Of a stretch of DNA of 64,000 nucleotides, positions 34,843 through 43,860 are shown in pieces. Within the stretch, counting starts at the first letter, position 1; each line of letters begins with the position of its first letter. The stretch is taken from NCBI RefSeq assembly GCF_051124815.1, contig NZ_CP118485.1:868001-932000 (forward strand), read 5' to 3'. The position numbers were made by a program, and so were the translations under genes. The notes beneath the pieces were generated by a model. It worked only from the letters and a program-made list of their open reading frames with translations. It was not told the DNA's origin and did not search any database. The stretch comes from Azospirillum sp051124815 (GTDB taxonomy: Bacteria > Pseudomonadota > Alphaproteobacteria > Azospirillales > Azospirillaceae).

Positions 34843-35789
34843 TGAACGCGCATCAAGCGACTGGACGGGTCACGGAGGACGAACTCCACGCCTATGTGGA
34901 TGGCCAGCTGGACGGCAACCGCCGCCTGGCGGTGGAGCGATGGCTTGCCGAGGATCCGGAGGCGGCGCGCCGGGCGGAGGATTACCGCGCCCAGGGGCTG
35001 CTGCTGCACGAGATGTTCGACACCGTCCTGCGCGAGCCGCCGAGCGACACGGTGCAGGAGCTGTCCGACAAGCTGAAGGGCCGCATCGCCCTCAACGACA
35101 ACCGTCCGGCTTGGCATGCCCGCCCGCTGGTGCGGTTCGCCGCGGCGGTGATGCTGGTGGTCGCCGGTGCCGCCGGCGGCTGGATGGGCCGTGGCGAGGA
35201 GCAGCGCGCCGCCGCGCCGATCGCCCAGCAGCGCCAGACGCTGGCCACCTTCGCGGAGGAGGCCACGGAGGCCCACCGCTTCTACACCTCCGACGAACGC
35301 TTCCAGGTGGAATTGGGCGCCGACAATCAGGACGAGCTGAATGGCTGGCTGTCGAAGCGGATGGGCCGCGACGTGTTCGGCCCGGACCTCGGCCGCGTCG
35401 GCTTCCGGCTGATCGGCGGCCGCTCGCTGCCGACCGATCTCGGCGCCGGTGCCCAGTACATGTATGCCAACGACGCCAACAAGCGGATCACCCTGTTCGT
35501 CGGCGCGCCGCAGGCCGGCAACCCGTCGAAGTTCAGCTTCACCCAGAACGGCGACGTCTCGACCTTCTATTGGGTCGAGGGTCCGCTGGCTTATGCGCTG
35601 GCCGGCCGCCTGTCGAAGGAAGAGCTGCTGAAGATCGCCGAGGCCGTCTATGCCGACGTGAAGGCCGGCCCGCCGCGCCGCGAACCGCCGCCGGAGCAGC
35701 AGCCCCAGCAGCAACAGCAGCAACCGCAGCAGGACCATCCGCCGGGCGTGCAGCCGATCAGCGACACGCAGAAGGCGAAGGAAAGCTGA
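34842..35789 (+). CDS. Transmembrane anti-sigma factor (RsiW-like)
   Basis: 315 residues. The N-terminal anti-sigma domain (VTEDELHAYVDGQLDGNRRLAVERWLAEDPEAARRAEDYRAQGLLL) resembles zinc-type anti-sigma domains but lacks the HxxxCxxC cysteines. One transmembrane helix (VRFAAAVMLVVAGAAGGWMG, about 98-117) is followed by a periplasmic domain and a Pro/Gln-rich C-terminus with a glutamine run. It probably holds the ECF sigma factor at the membrane until a periplasmic signal triggers release. ATG at 34842; a GTG one codon earlier is possible. Confidence 0.87.
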   Translation: MNAHQATGRVTEDELHAYVDGQLDGNRRLAVERWLAEDPEAARRAEDYRAQGLLLHEMFDTVLREPPSDTVQELSDKLKGRIALNDNRPAWHARPLVRFAAAVMLVVAGAAGGWMGRGEEQRAAAPIAQQRQTLATFAEEATEAHRFYTSDERFQVELGADNQDELNGWLSKRMGRDVFGPDLGRVGFRLIGGRSLPTDLGAGAQYMYANDANKRITLFVGAPQAGNPSKFSFTQNGDVSTFYWVEGPLAYALAGRLSKEELLKIAEAVYADVKAGPPRREPPPEQQPQQQQQQPQQDHPPGVQPISDTQKAKES

Positions 35790-35797
35790 GGGAATGG

Positions 35798-35816
35798 GGG
35801 GAGCCGATGGCTCCCC
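35798..35816. terminator. Possible hairpin between convergent anti-sigma and hydrolase genes
   Basis: GGGGAGCC (35798-35805), GAT, GGCTCCCC (35809-35816). A perfect 8-bp stem between two convergent stops, but without a T-run on either side, so weak or Rho-assisted. Confidence 0.4.
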
Positions 35817-36470
35817 TCAGCGTTTCTGCAGCAGAATCTCCTTCAGCCAGTCGCGCACCTCGCGGCAGACCGCTTCCGAGGTCTCGTCCAGGGCGTGGCC
35901 GGTGCCGGGGACCAGCACCAGCTTCTTGGGCTCGCGCGCCTTGCGGTGGACGTGAATGGAGCAGCTGGGCGGCAGGATCTCGTCCGCCTCGCCGTGGATC
36001 AGCAGGATGGGGCAGGACAGGTCGCCCACCGGGTCGGTGCCGTAGCCCTGGGTCGCCAGCGTCACCACCGTGCAGACGGCGCCGCGGTTCGATGCCGCCG
36101 CCTGGATGACCACCGCCCCGCCGAAGGAATGGCCGACCAGCGCCACATGGTGGATGCCCTGGCGGCCAAGAAGGCTCAGCCCGCACAGCAGGTCGTACAC
36201 CGCTTCCTCCAGGTCTCGCGGGTCGCGGAAGCGCAGGCGCAGCGAGGCGATGCCGTCGGCGGTCAGGTCGGCGGCCAGCCGGGGATAGAGCCCGCGCGCC
36301 GGCGTGTCGAAGCCGCCGCCGACCCCGCCGACCCACAGCACCGCCAGTTCCCCGCCCGGCACCGGGTAATAACGGCCCTCGATCGGGCCACGGTCGGTTT
36401 CCAGCGTCACCGGCTGAATGCCTTCGGCGTCGGCGATGCCCATGGTGGCGTCCAGAAGCGGCACGGCCAT
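35817..36470 (-). CDS. Alpha/beta hydrolase
   Basis: 217 residues. Nucleophile elbow GHSFGG, catalytic acid region LLIHGEADEILPP and His in VPGTGHALDE form a complete triad. An oxyanion-hole-like WVGGVGGGFDTPARGLYPRLAADLTADGIASLRLRFRDP lies at the N-terminal side. No signal peptide, so cytoplasmic. Substrate unknown. Divergent from the SRPBCC gene and convergent with the anti-sigma gene. Confidence 0.88.
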   Translation of the reverse strand: MAVPLLDATMGIADAEGIQPVTLETDRGPIEGRYYPVPGGELAVLWVGGVGGGFDTPARGLYPRLAADLTADGIASLRLRFRDPRDLEEAVYDLLCGLSLLGRQGIHHVALVGHSFGGAVVIQAAASNRGAVCTVVTLATQGYGTDPVGDLSCPILLIHGEADEILPPSCSIHVHRKAREPKKLVLVPGTGHALDETSEAVCREVRDWLKEILLQKR

Positions 36471-36612
36471 TCTCCCTTCCGATCTTTGCTGCTGTAGATG
36501 CTAACAGTGGGAACGCCCCGCGGTTGCCGCATAGCGGGGCGGGCGAGGCAACGAAGCCGCAACCCGGCTGTTCTCTGTCGACAGGCATTGGACATTCGGG
36601 AAAGGAGCGGCG

Positions 36613-37431
36613 ATGGCGTCGAACAGTTTGACCGGAGACGGCCGCTGGCCGCGGCCGGACACTCTCGGCTCGGGCTTGAGCCGGATCGGCGACCGGTTTG
36701 GGTCGGGCGAGGCCGCGACGGGCGGACGTTGGCTCGCGATGATGGGCGGCACGGCGCTGGGCGTGATGGGGCTGCAGCGGTCTGGTTGGGGCCGGGCGAT
36801 GCTGGCGCTGGGCGGCGCCGGCCTGTTCGCCGTCGGCGCGCTTGGATTGCGGCCCTTCGGCGAGCGGTCCCTGCATGCCGCACCGACCTCGGCCTCCTGG
36901 CGTAGCCATGTCCCGGCCTCCCGCCGGCGGTCGCTGACGCCGGAGCGCACGCAGGCGGTCGTCACCATCGCGTCCGACCCTGGCGCGGTCTTCCGCTTCT
37001 GGCGCAACTTCGCCAACCTGCCGAAGCTGATGCCGCAGCTGGAGCGGGTCGACGTGCTGTCGGCCACCGAAAGCCGCTGGATCGCCAAGGCCGTCTCGGG
37101 CGGCGAGGGGCCGAGTTGGCGCTGCGTGCTCGACCGCGTCGACGAGGACCGGCTGCTGACCTGGCACACGGCGGGCGAGACGGCGCTGCCGCACCGCGCC
37201 TCGCTGATGCTGAGCCCGGCGCCGGGCGACCGCGGGACGGAGGTGCGGCTGACGCTGGTCTACCGCGTTCCGGCCACCGAGGTGGCGGCGCTTCTGGGCG
37301 TGACGCCGGAAGGGCAGGCGGAAGAGGCGCTGCGCCGGCTGAAACAGCGGGTGGAGACCGGTGAGCTGTCGACCATCGACCGGCAGCCGCGCGGCAATGG
37401 GTCGGGTAGTTTCCGGGAGGCGACGGAATGA
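36613..37431 (+). CDS. SRPBCC (cyclase/dehydrase-like) membrane-anchored protein
   Basis: 272 residues. Two short hydrophobic segments (about 40-53 and 62-77: WLAMMGGTALGVMGL, MLALGGAGLFAVGALGL) precede a C-terminal START-like domain (VVTIASDPGAVFRFWRNFANLPKLMPQLERVDVLSATESRWIAKA ... GDRGTEVRLTLVYRVPATEVAALLG). Such proteins occur beside zinc alcohol dehydrogenases in Azospirillum-like genomes. Ends with a four-base overlap (ATGA) onto the dehydrogenase gene, so they are co-translated. Function unknown; lipid binding is possible. Confidence 0.82.
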   Translation: MASNSLTGDGRWPRPDTLGSGLSRIGDRFGSGEAATGGRWLAMMGGTALGVMGLQRSGWGRAMLALGGAGLFAVGALGLRPFGERSLHAAPTSASWRSHVPASRRRSLTPERTQAVVTIASDPGAVFRFWRNFANLPKLMPQLERVDVLSATESRWIAKAVSGGEGPSWRCVLDRVDEDRLLTWHTAGETALPHRASLMLSPAPGDRGTEVRLTLVYRVPATEVAALLGVTPEGQAEEALRRLKQRVETGELSTIDRQPRGNGSGSFREATE

Positions 37432-38609
37432 AGGCGCTCTGCTGGAACGGAACCAACGACCTGCGGGTGGAGCGGGTGCCCGACCCGGTTCTGGTCAATC
37501 CGCATGACGTGATCGTCAAGGTGGCGCTGTCGTCGGTCTGCGGGTCGGACCTGCATCTGATCGACGGCTATGTCCCGACCATGCGGCCCGGCGACATCAT
37601 CGGCCACGAATTCCTCGGCGAGATCGTGGAGAAGGGGCCGGAGGTCCGCTATCTCAACCGCGGCGACCGGGTCATCACCGTGTCGATCATCGGCTGCGGC
37701 CATTGCGGGCACTGCCGGCACGGCGAAAGCTCGCTGTGCGACAACTCCAACCCGAACCCGGACTATGCCCGCACCGCCTATGGCCATTGCGGCGCCGGCA
37801 TCTTCGGCTACAGCCACGCCTTCGGCGGCTATGCCGGCAGCCATGCCGAGTACATCCGGGTGCCCTACGCCGACTTCAACGCCTTCCGCGTGCCGGAAGG
37901 GGTGAGCGACGAGAAGGCGGTCTTCGTGTCCGATGCCGTGCCGACCGGCTACATGGCCGCCGACATGGCCGGCATCAAGCCGGGCGACGTGGTGGCGGTG
38001 TGGGGCTGCGGCGGCGTCGGCCAGATGGCGATCCGCAGCGCCTATCTGCTGGGGGCGGAGCGGGTGATCGGCATCGACCGCGTTCCCGAACGGCTGCGTG
38101 CCGCCCAGATGAAGGCCGGGGCCGAAACGCTGGACTACAGCCGGGTCGACGTCTTCGACGCGCTGCAGGCGATGACCGGCGGACGCGGTCCCGACGTCTG
38201 CATCGACGCCGTCGGCATGGAGGCCGACAGCGCGTCGAACGCGGTGGAGGACCTCTACGACCGGGCCAAGCAGGCGGTGGGTCTGCAGACCGACCGGCCG
38301 GCGGTGCTGCGCCAGATGATCGAGAGCTGCCGCAAGGGCGGCACCCTGTCGATCGTCGGCGTCTATGGCGGGGTGATCGACAAGTTCCCGATGGGGGCGG
38401 CGATGAACAAGGCGCTGACCTTCCGCATGGGCCAGCAGAACGGCCAGCGCTATGCCGATCGCCTGTTCGAGCACATCCGCAACGGCGACCTCGACCCGTC
38501 CTATCTGATGACGCACCGGCTGCCGCTGGACGACGGTCCGCAGGCCTACCGCATGTTCAAGGAGAAGGCCGACGACTGCCTGCGCGTCGTCTTTGCCCCA
38601 CAAGGCTAG
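37428..38609 (+). CDS. Zinc-dependent alcohol dehydrogenase
   Basis: 393-residue medium-chain dehydrogenase. Catalytic zinc ligands Cys38 (SSVCGSDLH) and His60-Glu61 (GHE), structural zinc Cys90, Cys93, Cys96 and Cys104 (GCGHCGHCRHGESSLC), and NAD motif VWGCGGVGQMAIRSAYLLGAERVIGIDR. The long insertion after the structural zinc loop and the NPNPDYARTAYGHCGAGIFGYSHAFGGYAGSHAEY block place it near the glutathione-independent formaldehyde dehydrogenase subgroup. Substrate not determined. Confidence 0.93.
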   Translation: MKALCWNGTNDLRVERVPDPVLVNPHDVIVKVALSSVCGSDLHLIDGYVPTMRPGDIIGHEFLGEIVEKGPEVRYLNRGDRVITVSIIGCGHCGHCRHGESSLCDNSNPNPDYARTAYGHCGAGIFGYSHAFGGYAGSHAEYIRVPYADFNAFRVPEGVSDEKAVFVSDAVPTGYMAADMAGIKPGDVVAVWGCGGVGQMAIRSAYLLGAERVIGIDRVPERLRAAQMKAGAETLDYSRVDVFDALQAMTGGRGPDVCIDAVGMEADSASNAVEDLYDRAKQAVGLQTDRPAVLRQMIESCRKGGTLSIVGVYGGVIDKFPMGAAMNKALTFRMGQQNGQRYADRLFEHIRNGDLDPSYLMTHRLPLDDGPQAYRMFKEKADDCLRVVFAPQG

Positions 38610-38629
38610 AGTGAGAAGGGAGAGCCGCC

Positions 38630-38884
38630 ATGGAACTGGTCTACGCTTATCCGGCCGAACGCGGCCGGGGTGTGGAGGCCGAGATCGTCGGCAGCCTGCG
38701 CGACCGCTTCGGCGACGTCGTCCAGCGGGGACGGGAGGAGCGCGACGCCGAACGCGGCGACCGTTCCGACGTGGTGGTGACGCTGGAGGTCACCGACGAC
38801 AAGGTCGAAGCGGCGCTGACCGCGTTGCGCGCGCACCCGCTGGTGATCGACGCGGCGGCGCGGAGCTTCGGGGAGCGGGTGTGA
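38630..38884 (+). CDS. Small conserved-looking protein of unknown function
   Basis: 84 residues, acidic-basic alternating, with a ferredoxin-like ACT-type feel: MELVYAYPAERGRGVEAEIVGSLRDRFGDVV ... SDVVVTLEVTDDKVEAALTALRAHPLVIDAAARSF. It starts 20 bp after the dehydrogenase stop behind GAAGGGAG, so it belongs to the same operon. No catalytic motif is seen and no family is recognised. Confidence 0.7.
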   Translation: MELVYAYPAERGRGVEAEIVGSLRDRFGDVVQRGREERDAERGDRSDVVVTLEVTDDKVEAALTALRAHPLVIDAAARSFGERV

Positions 38885-38914
38885 GGAAGGTGGTTGGGTT
38901 CTTGATAAGTTAGA

Positions 38915-39080
38915 CCCCCACCTAACCTCCCCCGCTCTCAGCGGACCTACGGTCCGCCTGCCGCGTCAGCACAAAGCAGAGCTTTGTGCGAGAGCTGGGC
39001 GGGGGAGGGACTGCCGCCGCTTTTCCGAACAAGCACTTACTCCCTCCCCCGCCCAGCGGGGGAGGGTTGGGGTGGGGGCA
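38915..39080. repeat. REP-like palindromic repeat (third, longest copy)
   Basis: Outer arms CCCCCACCTAACCTCCCCCGC (from 38914) and AGCGGGGGAGGGTTGGGGTGG (ending near 39075) are imperfect inverted repeats about 120 bp apart. Between them is a perfect 9-bp hairpin GCACAAAGC (38969-38977) / GCTTTGTGC (38981-38989) and GCGGACCTACGGTCCGC. It fills most of the 329-bp gap between the 84-residue gene and treZ (38885-39213); nothing else is visible there. Confidence 0.7.
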
Positions 39081-39213
39081 TCGCCAGCCGACACTCCACC
39101 CCAAAACCCCAGCCCTGAAACAATTTTCAGCCCCTCCGCGACTACGCCACCCCACTCCTGTTGACCATCGCCACGAGGCAAGTCCGCTTCACTCATCCGG
39201 GGGACCGACCGCC

Positions 39214-41217
39214 GTGAAGATGTCCGCCGAAACACCGCCTGTCGAGCAGGCGCAGGCCACCGTCAAACGCCGCTGGCCCATCGGTGTGGAGTTGCTGCCC
39301 GGCGGCGCCCATGCGCGGGTCTGGGCGCCGAAGGCCGGGCGGGTGGAGCTTGTCACCGAACCCGACGGGCGGGCGACGGCGCTGGAGCGCGAGGGCAACG
39401 GCTATTTCTCCGGCACCGTGCCGGGGCTGGAGGCCGGCGGGCTCTACCGCTTCCGGCTGGATGGCGGCGACATGCTCTATCCCGACCCGATGTCGCGCTT
39501 CCAGCCCGACGGGCCGCATGGGCCTTCGCAACTGGTCGACCCGCACCGCTTCGCCTGGACCGACCAGGACTGGCAAGGCCGCGCCATCCGGGGCCAGGTC
39601 ATCTACGAACTGCACATCGGCACCTTCACGCGGGAAGGCACCTGGGACGCGGCGCTGCGGGAGTTGCCGGCGCTGGCCGATCTCGGCGTGACGGTGCTGG
39701 AGGTGATGCCGGTGTCGGAGTTTCCCGGCCGCTTCGGCTGGGGCTATGACGGGGTGAACCTGTTCGCGCCGACGCGGCTCTATGGCGATCCCGACGCCAT
39801 GCGGCGCTTCGTCGACGGGGCGCACCGGCTGGGCCTCGCCGTCATTCTCGACGTGGTCTACAACCACTTCGGCCCGGACGGCAATTACCTGAAATGCTTC
39901 GCCGACGATTACTTCACCGACCGCTACAAGAATGATTGGGGCGAGTCGATCAACTTCGACGGTCCCAACTCGGAGCCGGTGCGGGAGTTCTTCCTGTGCA
40001 ACGCCGCCTGCTGGGTCGAGGAATACCATCTGGACGGGCTGCGGCTGGACGCCACCCAGTCGATCTTTGACAGCGGAGAACCGCACATCCTGACCGAGAT
40101 TTCCCGTGCCGTGCGCAAGGCGGCCGGCGGGCGCGCCACCATCCTGGTGGGGGAGAACGAACCGCAGCATGCCAGCATGGTGAAGCCGGCCGACGAGGGC
40201 GGCTGCGGCCTGTGCGCCATCTGGAACGACGATCTGCACCATTCGGCGATGGTGGCGCTGACCGGTCGGAACGAGGCCTACTACAGCGATTATCGCGGCA
40301 CGCCGCAGGAGTTCGTGTCGGCGATGAAGTACGGCTTCCTCTATCAGGGGCAGTGGTATCGCTGGCAGGGCAAGCGGCGCGGCATGCCGGCCTTCGCCAT
40401 GCCGCGGCCGGCCTTCGTCAATTTCCTGCAGAACCACGACCAGATCGCCAACTCCGCCCGCGGATCGAGGCTGCATGCGCTGGCCACGCCGGGGCTGCTG
40501 CGGGCGATGACGGCGCTGATCCTGCTTGGTCCCGGCACGCCGATGCTGTTCCAGGGGCAGGAGTTCGCCGCCAGCGCCCCCTTCCTCTATTTCGCCGACC
40601 ACAAGCCCGACCTCGCCGCGCTGGTCGAGGCGGGCAGGGCGGAGTTCCTGGCCCAGTTCCCCAGCATCGCGGGACCCGCAATGCGCACCGGCCTGCCCAA
40701 GCCGCAGGCGGAGGACAGCTTCACCCGCTGCAAGCTCGACCACCGGGAGCGGGAGACCAACGCCGAGGTGTGGACCATGCACCGCGACCTGCTGCGCCTG
40801 CGCCGGGAGGATCCGGTGTTCGCCGCCCAGCGCACCGGCGGGCTGGACGGCGCCGTGCTGGACGACGAGGCGTTCATCCTGCGCTTCTTCGGGGAGGAGG
40901 CGGGCGACGACCGTCTGGTCCTGGTCAATCTGGGCCGCGACCTGACGCTCCGCGCGCTGGCGGAGCCGCTGCTGGCCCCGCCGCTCGATGGCGCATGGCG
41001 GGTGCTGTGGTCCAGCGAGGAGCCCGTCTATGGCGGCAGCGGCACGGCGGCGGTGGAACAGCCCGACGGCGCGTGGCGGCTGCCCGGCCATGCGGCGCTG
41101 GTTCTGGGCCCCGCGCACGATTTTCCGATGAAAAGCGACCCAACAAAGAGCAACGAGGGCGGAGGCAACACAACCCCGGTCATCGTGGTTTCCCAAGGGT
41201 CGGAAACCGCTAGCTGA
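39214..41217 (+). CDS. treZ: Malto-oligosyltrehalose trehalohydrolase
   Basis: Releases trehalose from maltooligosyl-trehalose (GH13). 667 residues: N-terminal carbohydrate-binding domain (GAHARVWAPKAGRVELV), then a TIM barrel with YELHIGTFTREGTWDAA, FGWGYDGVNLFAPTRLYG, VILDVVYNHFGPDGNY, the nucleophile in GLRLDATQSI, acid VGENE and transition-state pair NFLQNHDQIAN. GTG at 39214 has GGGGGA nine bases upstream; ATG at 39220 is two codons in. TreY, its usual partner, is not in the window; the debranching enzyme follows 13 bp downstream. Confidence 0.94.
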   Translation: MKMSAETPPVEQAQATVKRRWPIGVELLPGGAHARVWAPKAGRVELVTEPDGRATALEREGNGYFSGTVPGLEAGGLYRFRLDGGDMLYPDPMSRFQPDGPHGPSQLVDPHRFAWTDQDWQGRAIRGQVIYELHIGTFTREGTWDAALRELPALADLGVTVLEVMPVSEFPGRFGWGYDGVNLFAPTRLYGDPDAMRRFVDGAHRLGLAVILDVVYNHFGPDGNYLKCFADDYFTDRYKNDWGESINFDGPNSEPVREFFLCNAACWVEEYHLDGLRLDATQSIFDSGEPHILTEISRAVRKAAGGRATILVGENEPQHASMVKPADEGGCGLCAIWNDDLHHSAMVALTGRNEAYYSDYRGTPQEFVSAMKYGFLYQGQWYRWQGKRRGMPAFAMPRPAFVNFLQNHDQIANSARGSRLHALATPGLLRAMTALILLGPGTPMLFQGQEFAASAPFLYFADHKPDLAALVEAGRAEFLAQFPSIAGPAMRTGLPKPQAEDSFTRCKLDHRERETNAEVWTMHRDLLRLRREDPVFAAQRTGGLDGAVLDDEAFILRFFGEEAGDDRLVLVNLGRDLTLRALAEPLLAPPLDGAWRVLWSSEEPVYGGSGTAAVEQPDGAWRLPGHAALVLGPAHDFPMKSDPTKSNEGGGNTTPVIVVSQGSETAS

Positions 41218-41230
41218 GCATAGGTCCATC

Positions 41231-43282
41231 ATGGCTGATTTCGTCCGAAGGCTGTCGCGCGAGGTTCTGAACACCGGTCCGAACGGCGCGGAAACCCGTG
41301 AATGGCTGGTCGCCAACGGTCTCGGCGGCTATGCCTCCGGGTCGGTGTCGGGGGCGGTGACGCGGCGCTACCACGGGCTGCTGATCGCGGCGCTGCCGGC
41401 CCCGCTCGGCCGCGTTCTGATGCTGAGCCAGCTGAGCGACGTGGTCATCGACGCCGACGGCCGCAGCTATCGCCTCAGCAGCCGCGATACCGGCGGCGAA
41501 CCGGACGATGGCGGGTCTCGGGAAGAAGGGCAGACCGCCGCCCTGCAGGAATTCCGCATGGAGGAAGGGCTGCCGGTCTGGCGTTTCCGTGCCGGCGGGG
41601 CGGTGATCGAGAAGCAGGTCGTCCTGCCGCACGGCCAGAACATCGTCCACGTCACCTATCGGGTGATGGAGGCGAAGGCGCCGGTGCAGCTGCGCCTGCG
41701 GCCGGTGATGGCCTTCCGCACGCTGGAATCGGCGGTCGACCGGCCGCTGGCCCGGGACTACCGCATCAGCGCGGCCGGGCAGCGCTACGAGGTCTCCGCC
41801 GGAGCCGACCTGCCGGTGCTGCGCATGGCGATCGAGGGCGGCGATTTCCCGATGACGCTCGACGGCGGCATCCGGCGCGACGTCTATTACCGGGTGGAGG
41901 ACGAGCGCGGCTATCAGGCGCGCGGTTCGCTGTGGACTCCCGGCTATTTCAGCGGCGAGGTCGGGCCCGGCCAAAGCATCACCTTCGCCGCCGCGACCGA
42001 GGACTGGTGGCGGCTGGAGGCGCTGCCGCCGCCGGACGTTCTGGTGTTCGAGATGGAGCGGCGGCGGCGCATCATCCACAACGCCAATCCGGCCCTGCGC
42101 GACGGGGCGATGGCCGAACTGGTGCTGTCCGCCGACAGCTTCCTGTTCGTGCCGGCCGGCCGCGTCGCCGACCAGATGCGGGCGCGGGCCGAAGGCGACG
42201 AGGTGCGGACTGTGATCGCTGGCTATCACTGGTTCACCGACTGGGGCCGCGACACCATGATCGCGCTGGAAGGGCTGACGCTGGCCACCGGGCGCCATCT
42301 GGAGGCGGGGTGGATCCTGCACACCTTCGGCCATTACATCCGCGACGGCCTGATCCCCAACATGTTCCCCGACGGCAAGGACCGCGGGCTGTACCACACC
42401 GCCGATGCGACGCTGTGGTTCTTCCACGCGCTGCACCGCTATCTGGCCGCCACCGGCGACCGCGACACGCTGCGCCTGCTGCTGCCCAAGCTGCGCGAGG
42501 TGATCGACTTCCACCGCCGCGGCACCCGCTTCGGCATCGGCGTCGATCCGAAGGACGGGCTGCTGCGCCAGGGGCAGGAGGGCTACCAGCTGACCTGGAT
42601 GGACGCCAAGGTCGAGGATTGGGTGGTGACGCCGCGCCGGGGCAAGGCGGTGGAGATCAACGCGCTGTGGCACAACGCCCTGCGGCTGATGGCCGGCTGG
42701 CTGCGCGAGGAGGACGGCGAGGCCGCCGCCCGCCCGCTGAGCGAACTGGCCGATCAGGCATACGCCTCCTTCAACGCGCGCTTCTGGTGTCCGTCGGCCG
42801 GCCACCTGTTCGACGTGGTGGATGGGGAGCATGGCGACGACATCGCCTGCCGGCCCAACCAGATCTTCGCCATCTCGCTCGACCATCCGGTGCTGGAGCG
42901 CGAGCGGTGGGAACCGGTGGTGGAGACGGTGCGCAGCCGCCTGCTGACACCTGTGGGCTTGAGGTCGTTGGCGCCGGGCTGCCGCGACTACAAGGCGAAG
43001 TATTTCGGCGACCTGCGGGCGCGTGACGCCGCCTATCACCAGGGCACCGTCTGGGGCTGGCTGATCGGCCCCTATGTCGATGCGTGGCTGAAGCTGCACC
43101 CGGAGGACAAGGCGGGAGCGCGGCGCCTGCTGGAGGGCTTCCTGCCGCATCTGGACGAGGCCGGCATCGGCACCATCAGCGAGATCTTCGACGCCGAGGC
43201 GCCCTTCACCCCGCGCGGCTGCATCTCCCAGGCCTGGAGCGTGGCGGAGGTTCTGCGCTGCTGGGCGAAGACGGAGAGCTAG
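41231..43282 (+). CDS. Amylo-alpha-1,6-glucosidase (glycogen debranching enzyme)
   Basis: 683 residues. N-terminal all-beta domain (TREWLVANGLGGYASGSVSGAVTRRYHGLLIAALPAPLGR) and a C-terminal GH133-type (alpha/alpha)6 barrel with AGYHWFTDWGRDTMIALEGL, LIPNMFPDGKDRGLYHTADATLWFFHAL, YQLTWMDAKVEDWVVTPRRGKAVEINALWHNAL and YHQGTVWGWLIGPYVDAWL. It removes branch points from glycogen, supplying linear glucans, which fits its place after treZ. Start at ATG 41231, 13 bases after the treZ stop. Confidence 0.94.
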   Translation: MADFVRRLSREVLNTGPNGAETREWLVANGLGGYASGSVSGAVTRRYHGLLIAALPAPLGRVLMLSQLSDVVIDADGRSYRLSSRDTGGEPDDGGSREEGQTAALQEFRMEEGLPVWRFRAGGAVIEKQVVLPHGQNIVHVTYRVMEAKAPVQLRLRPVMAFRTLESAVDRPLARDYRISAAGQRYEVSAGADLPVLRMAIEGGDFPMTLDGGIRRDVYYRVEDERGYQARGSLWTPGYFSGEVGPGQSITFAAATEDWWRLEALPPPDVLVFEMERRRRIIHNANPALRDGAMAELVLSADSFLFVPAGRVADQMRARAEGDEVRTVIAGYHWFTDWGRDTMIALEGLTLATGRHLEAGWILHTFGHYIRDGLIPNMFPDGKDRGLYHTADATLWFFHALHRYLAATGDRDTLRLLLPKLREVIDFHRRGTRFGIGVDPKDGLLRQGQEGYQLTWMDAKVEDWVVTPRRGKAVEINALWHNALRLMAGWLREEDGEAAARPLSELADQAYASFNARFWCPSAGHLFDVVDGEHGDDIACRPNQIFAISLDHPVLERERWEPVVETVRSRLLTPVGLRSLAPGCRDYKAKYFGDLRARDAAYHQGTVWGWLIGPYVDAWLKLHPEDKAGARRLLEGFLPHLDEAGIGTISEIFDAEAPFTPRGCISQAWSVAEVLRCWAKTES

Positions 43283-43860
43283 GGGTTTCAAGCGGTTGCG
43301 GAGACCTTGCCTCTCCGAAGGTCATAGGGCGGCCGAAGAGGGCCGCCCCACCCGCAACGATGGTGGAATGCCCTTGGGAGCAGTTGTCAACAGGGCACAA
43401 CAGGGTGTGAAATCGCAGGGTCGACCGGAATGTGACAGATTTCGGTTGACACGCGGCCAGGGCTCCAAGAGCCGGAAAATAGCGTTTTCTCTTACAAATC
43501 AGGCGCTTGCGTTATTTGCCTGATTTTTGGGCAAACACCGTAGCCCCCTTGAATCGCCTAGCGCGAATCGGGACTGCCCACGGCTTGCCCACACAGTTAT
43601 CCACAGCCTCTGTGGAGACCGTCGGCTTTGCCGGCGGCCATGCCTTCCGTCGTGCCTGTTGGCCGGACCTGTACTTTCGATGCCCATGCTTTGGGCGGGG
43701 GCAGGGGTGGGGCTCTGCACAAGGGGGTAATCGTATTGGATTTTAGCCAGGCCGGAGAAAGCATCCTATAGTTCCCGCGTCGGTTCTCTCGGTACCCCGA
43801 CTGAACCATCCTGAATGCAGCCGTACGGAGTGCGGAAAGACAGCCAGAGCGGAGGAGCCA
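43283..43860. other. 578-bp intergenic region with an AT-rich palindrome and a DnaA-box-like site
   Basis: No coding frame is convincing. It contains a 9-bp inverted repeat AAATCAGGC (about 43496-43504) / GCCTGATTT (about 43518-43526) with AT-rich loop and trailing T-run, which may terminate the debranching-enzyme transcript. At 43594-43610 the sequence AGTTATCCACAGCC includes an exact TTATCCACA DnaA box, followed by the inverted TCCACAG/CTGTGGA pair. TTGCCCACA lies just upstream. Whether DnaA binds here is unknown. Confidence 0.45.

Noticed and set aside
30772..36000. Genomic island integrated at the CAU tRNA
   Set aside because: No integrase gene and no repeated copy of the tRNA 3' end was found downstream; the exporter genes have normal codon use.
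43283..43860. Chromosomal replication origin
   Set aside because: Only one exact DnaA box is seen, without dnaA, hemE, parAB or repABC genes nearby; reported instead as a DnaA-box-like site.
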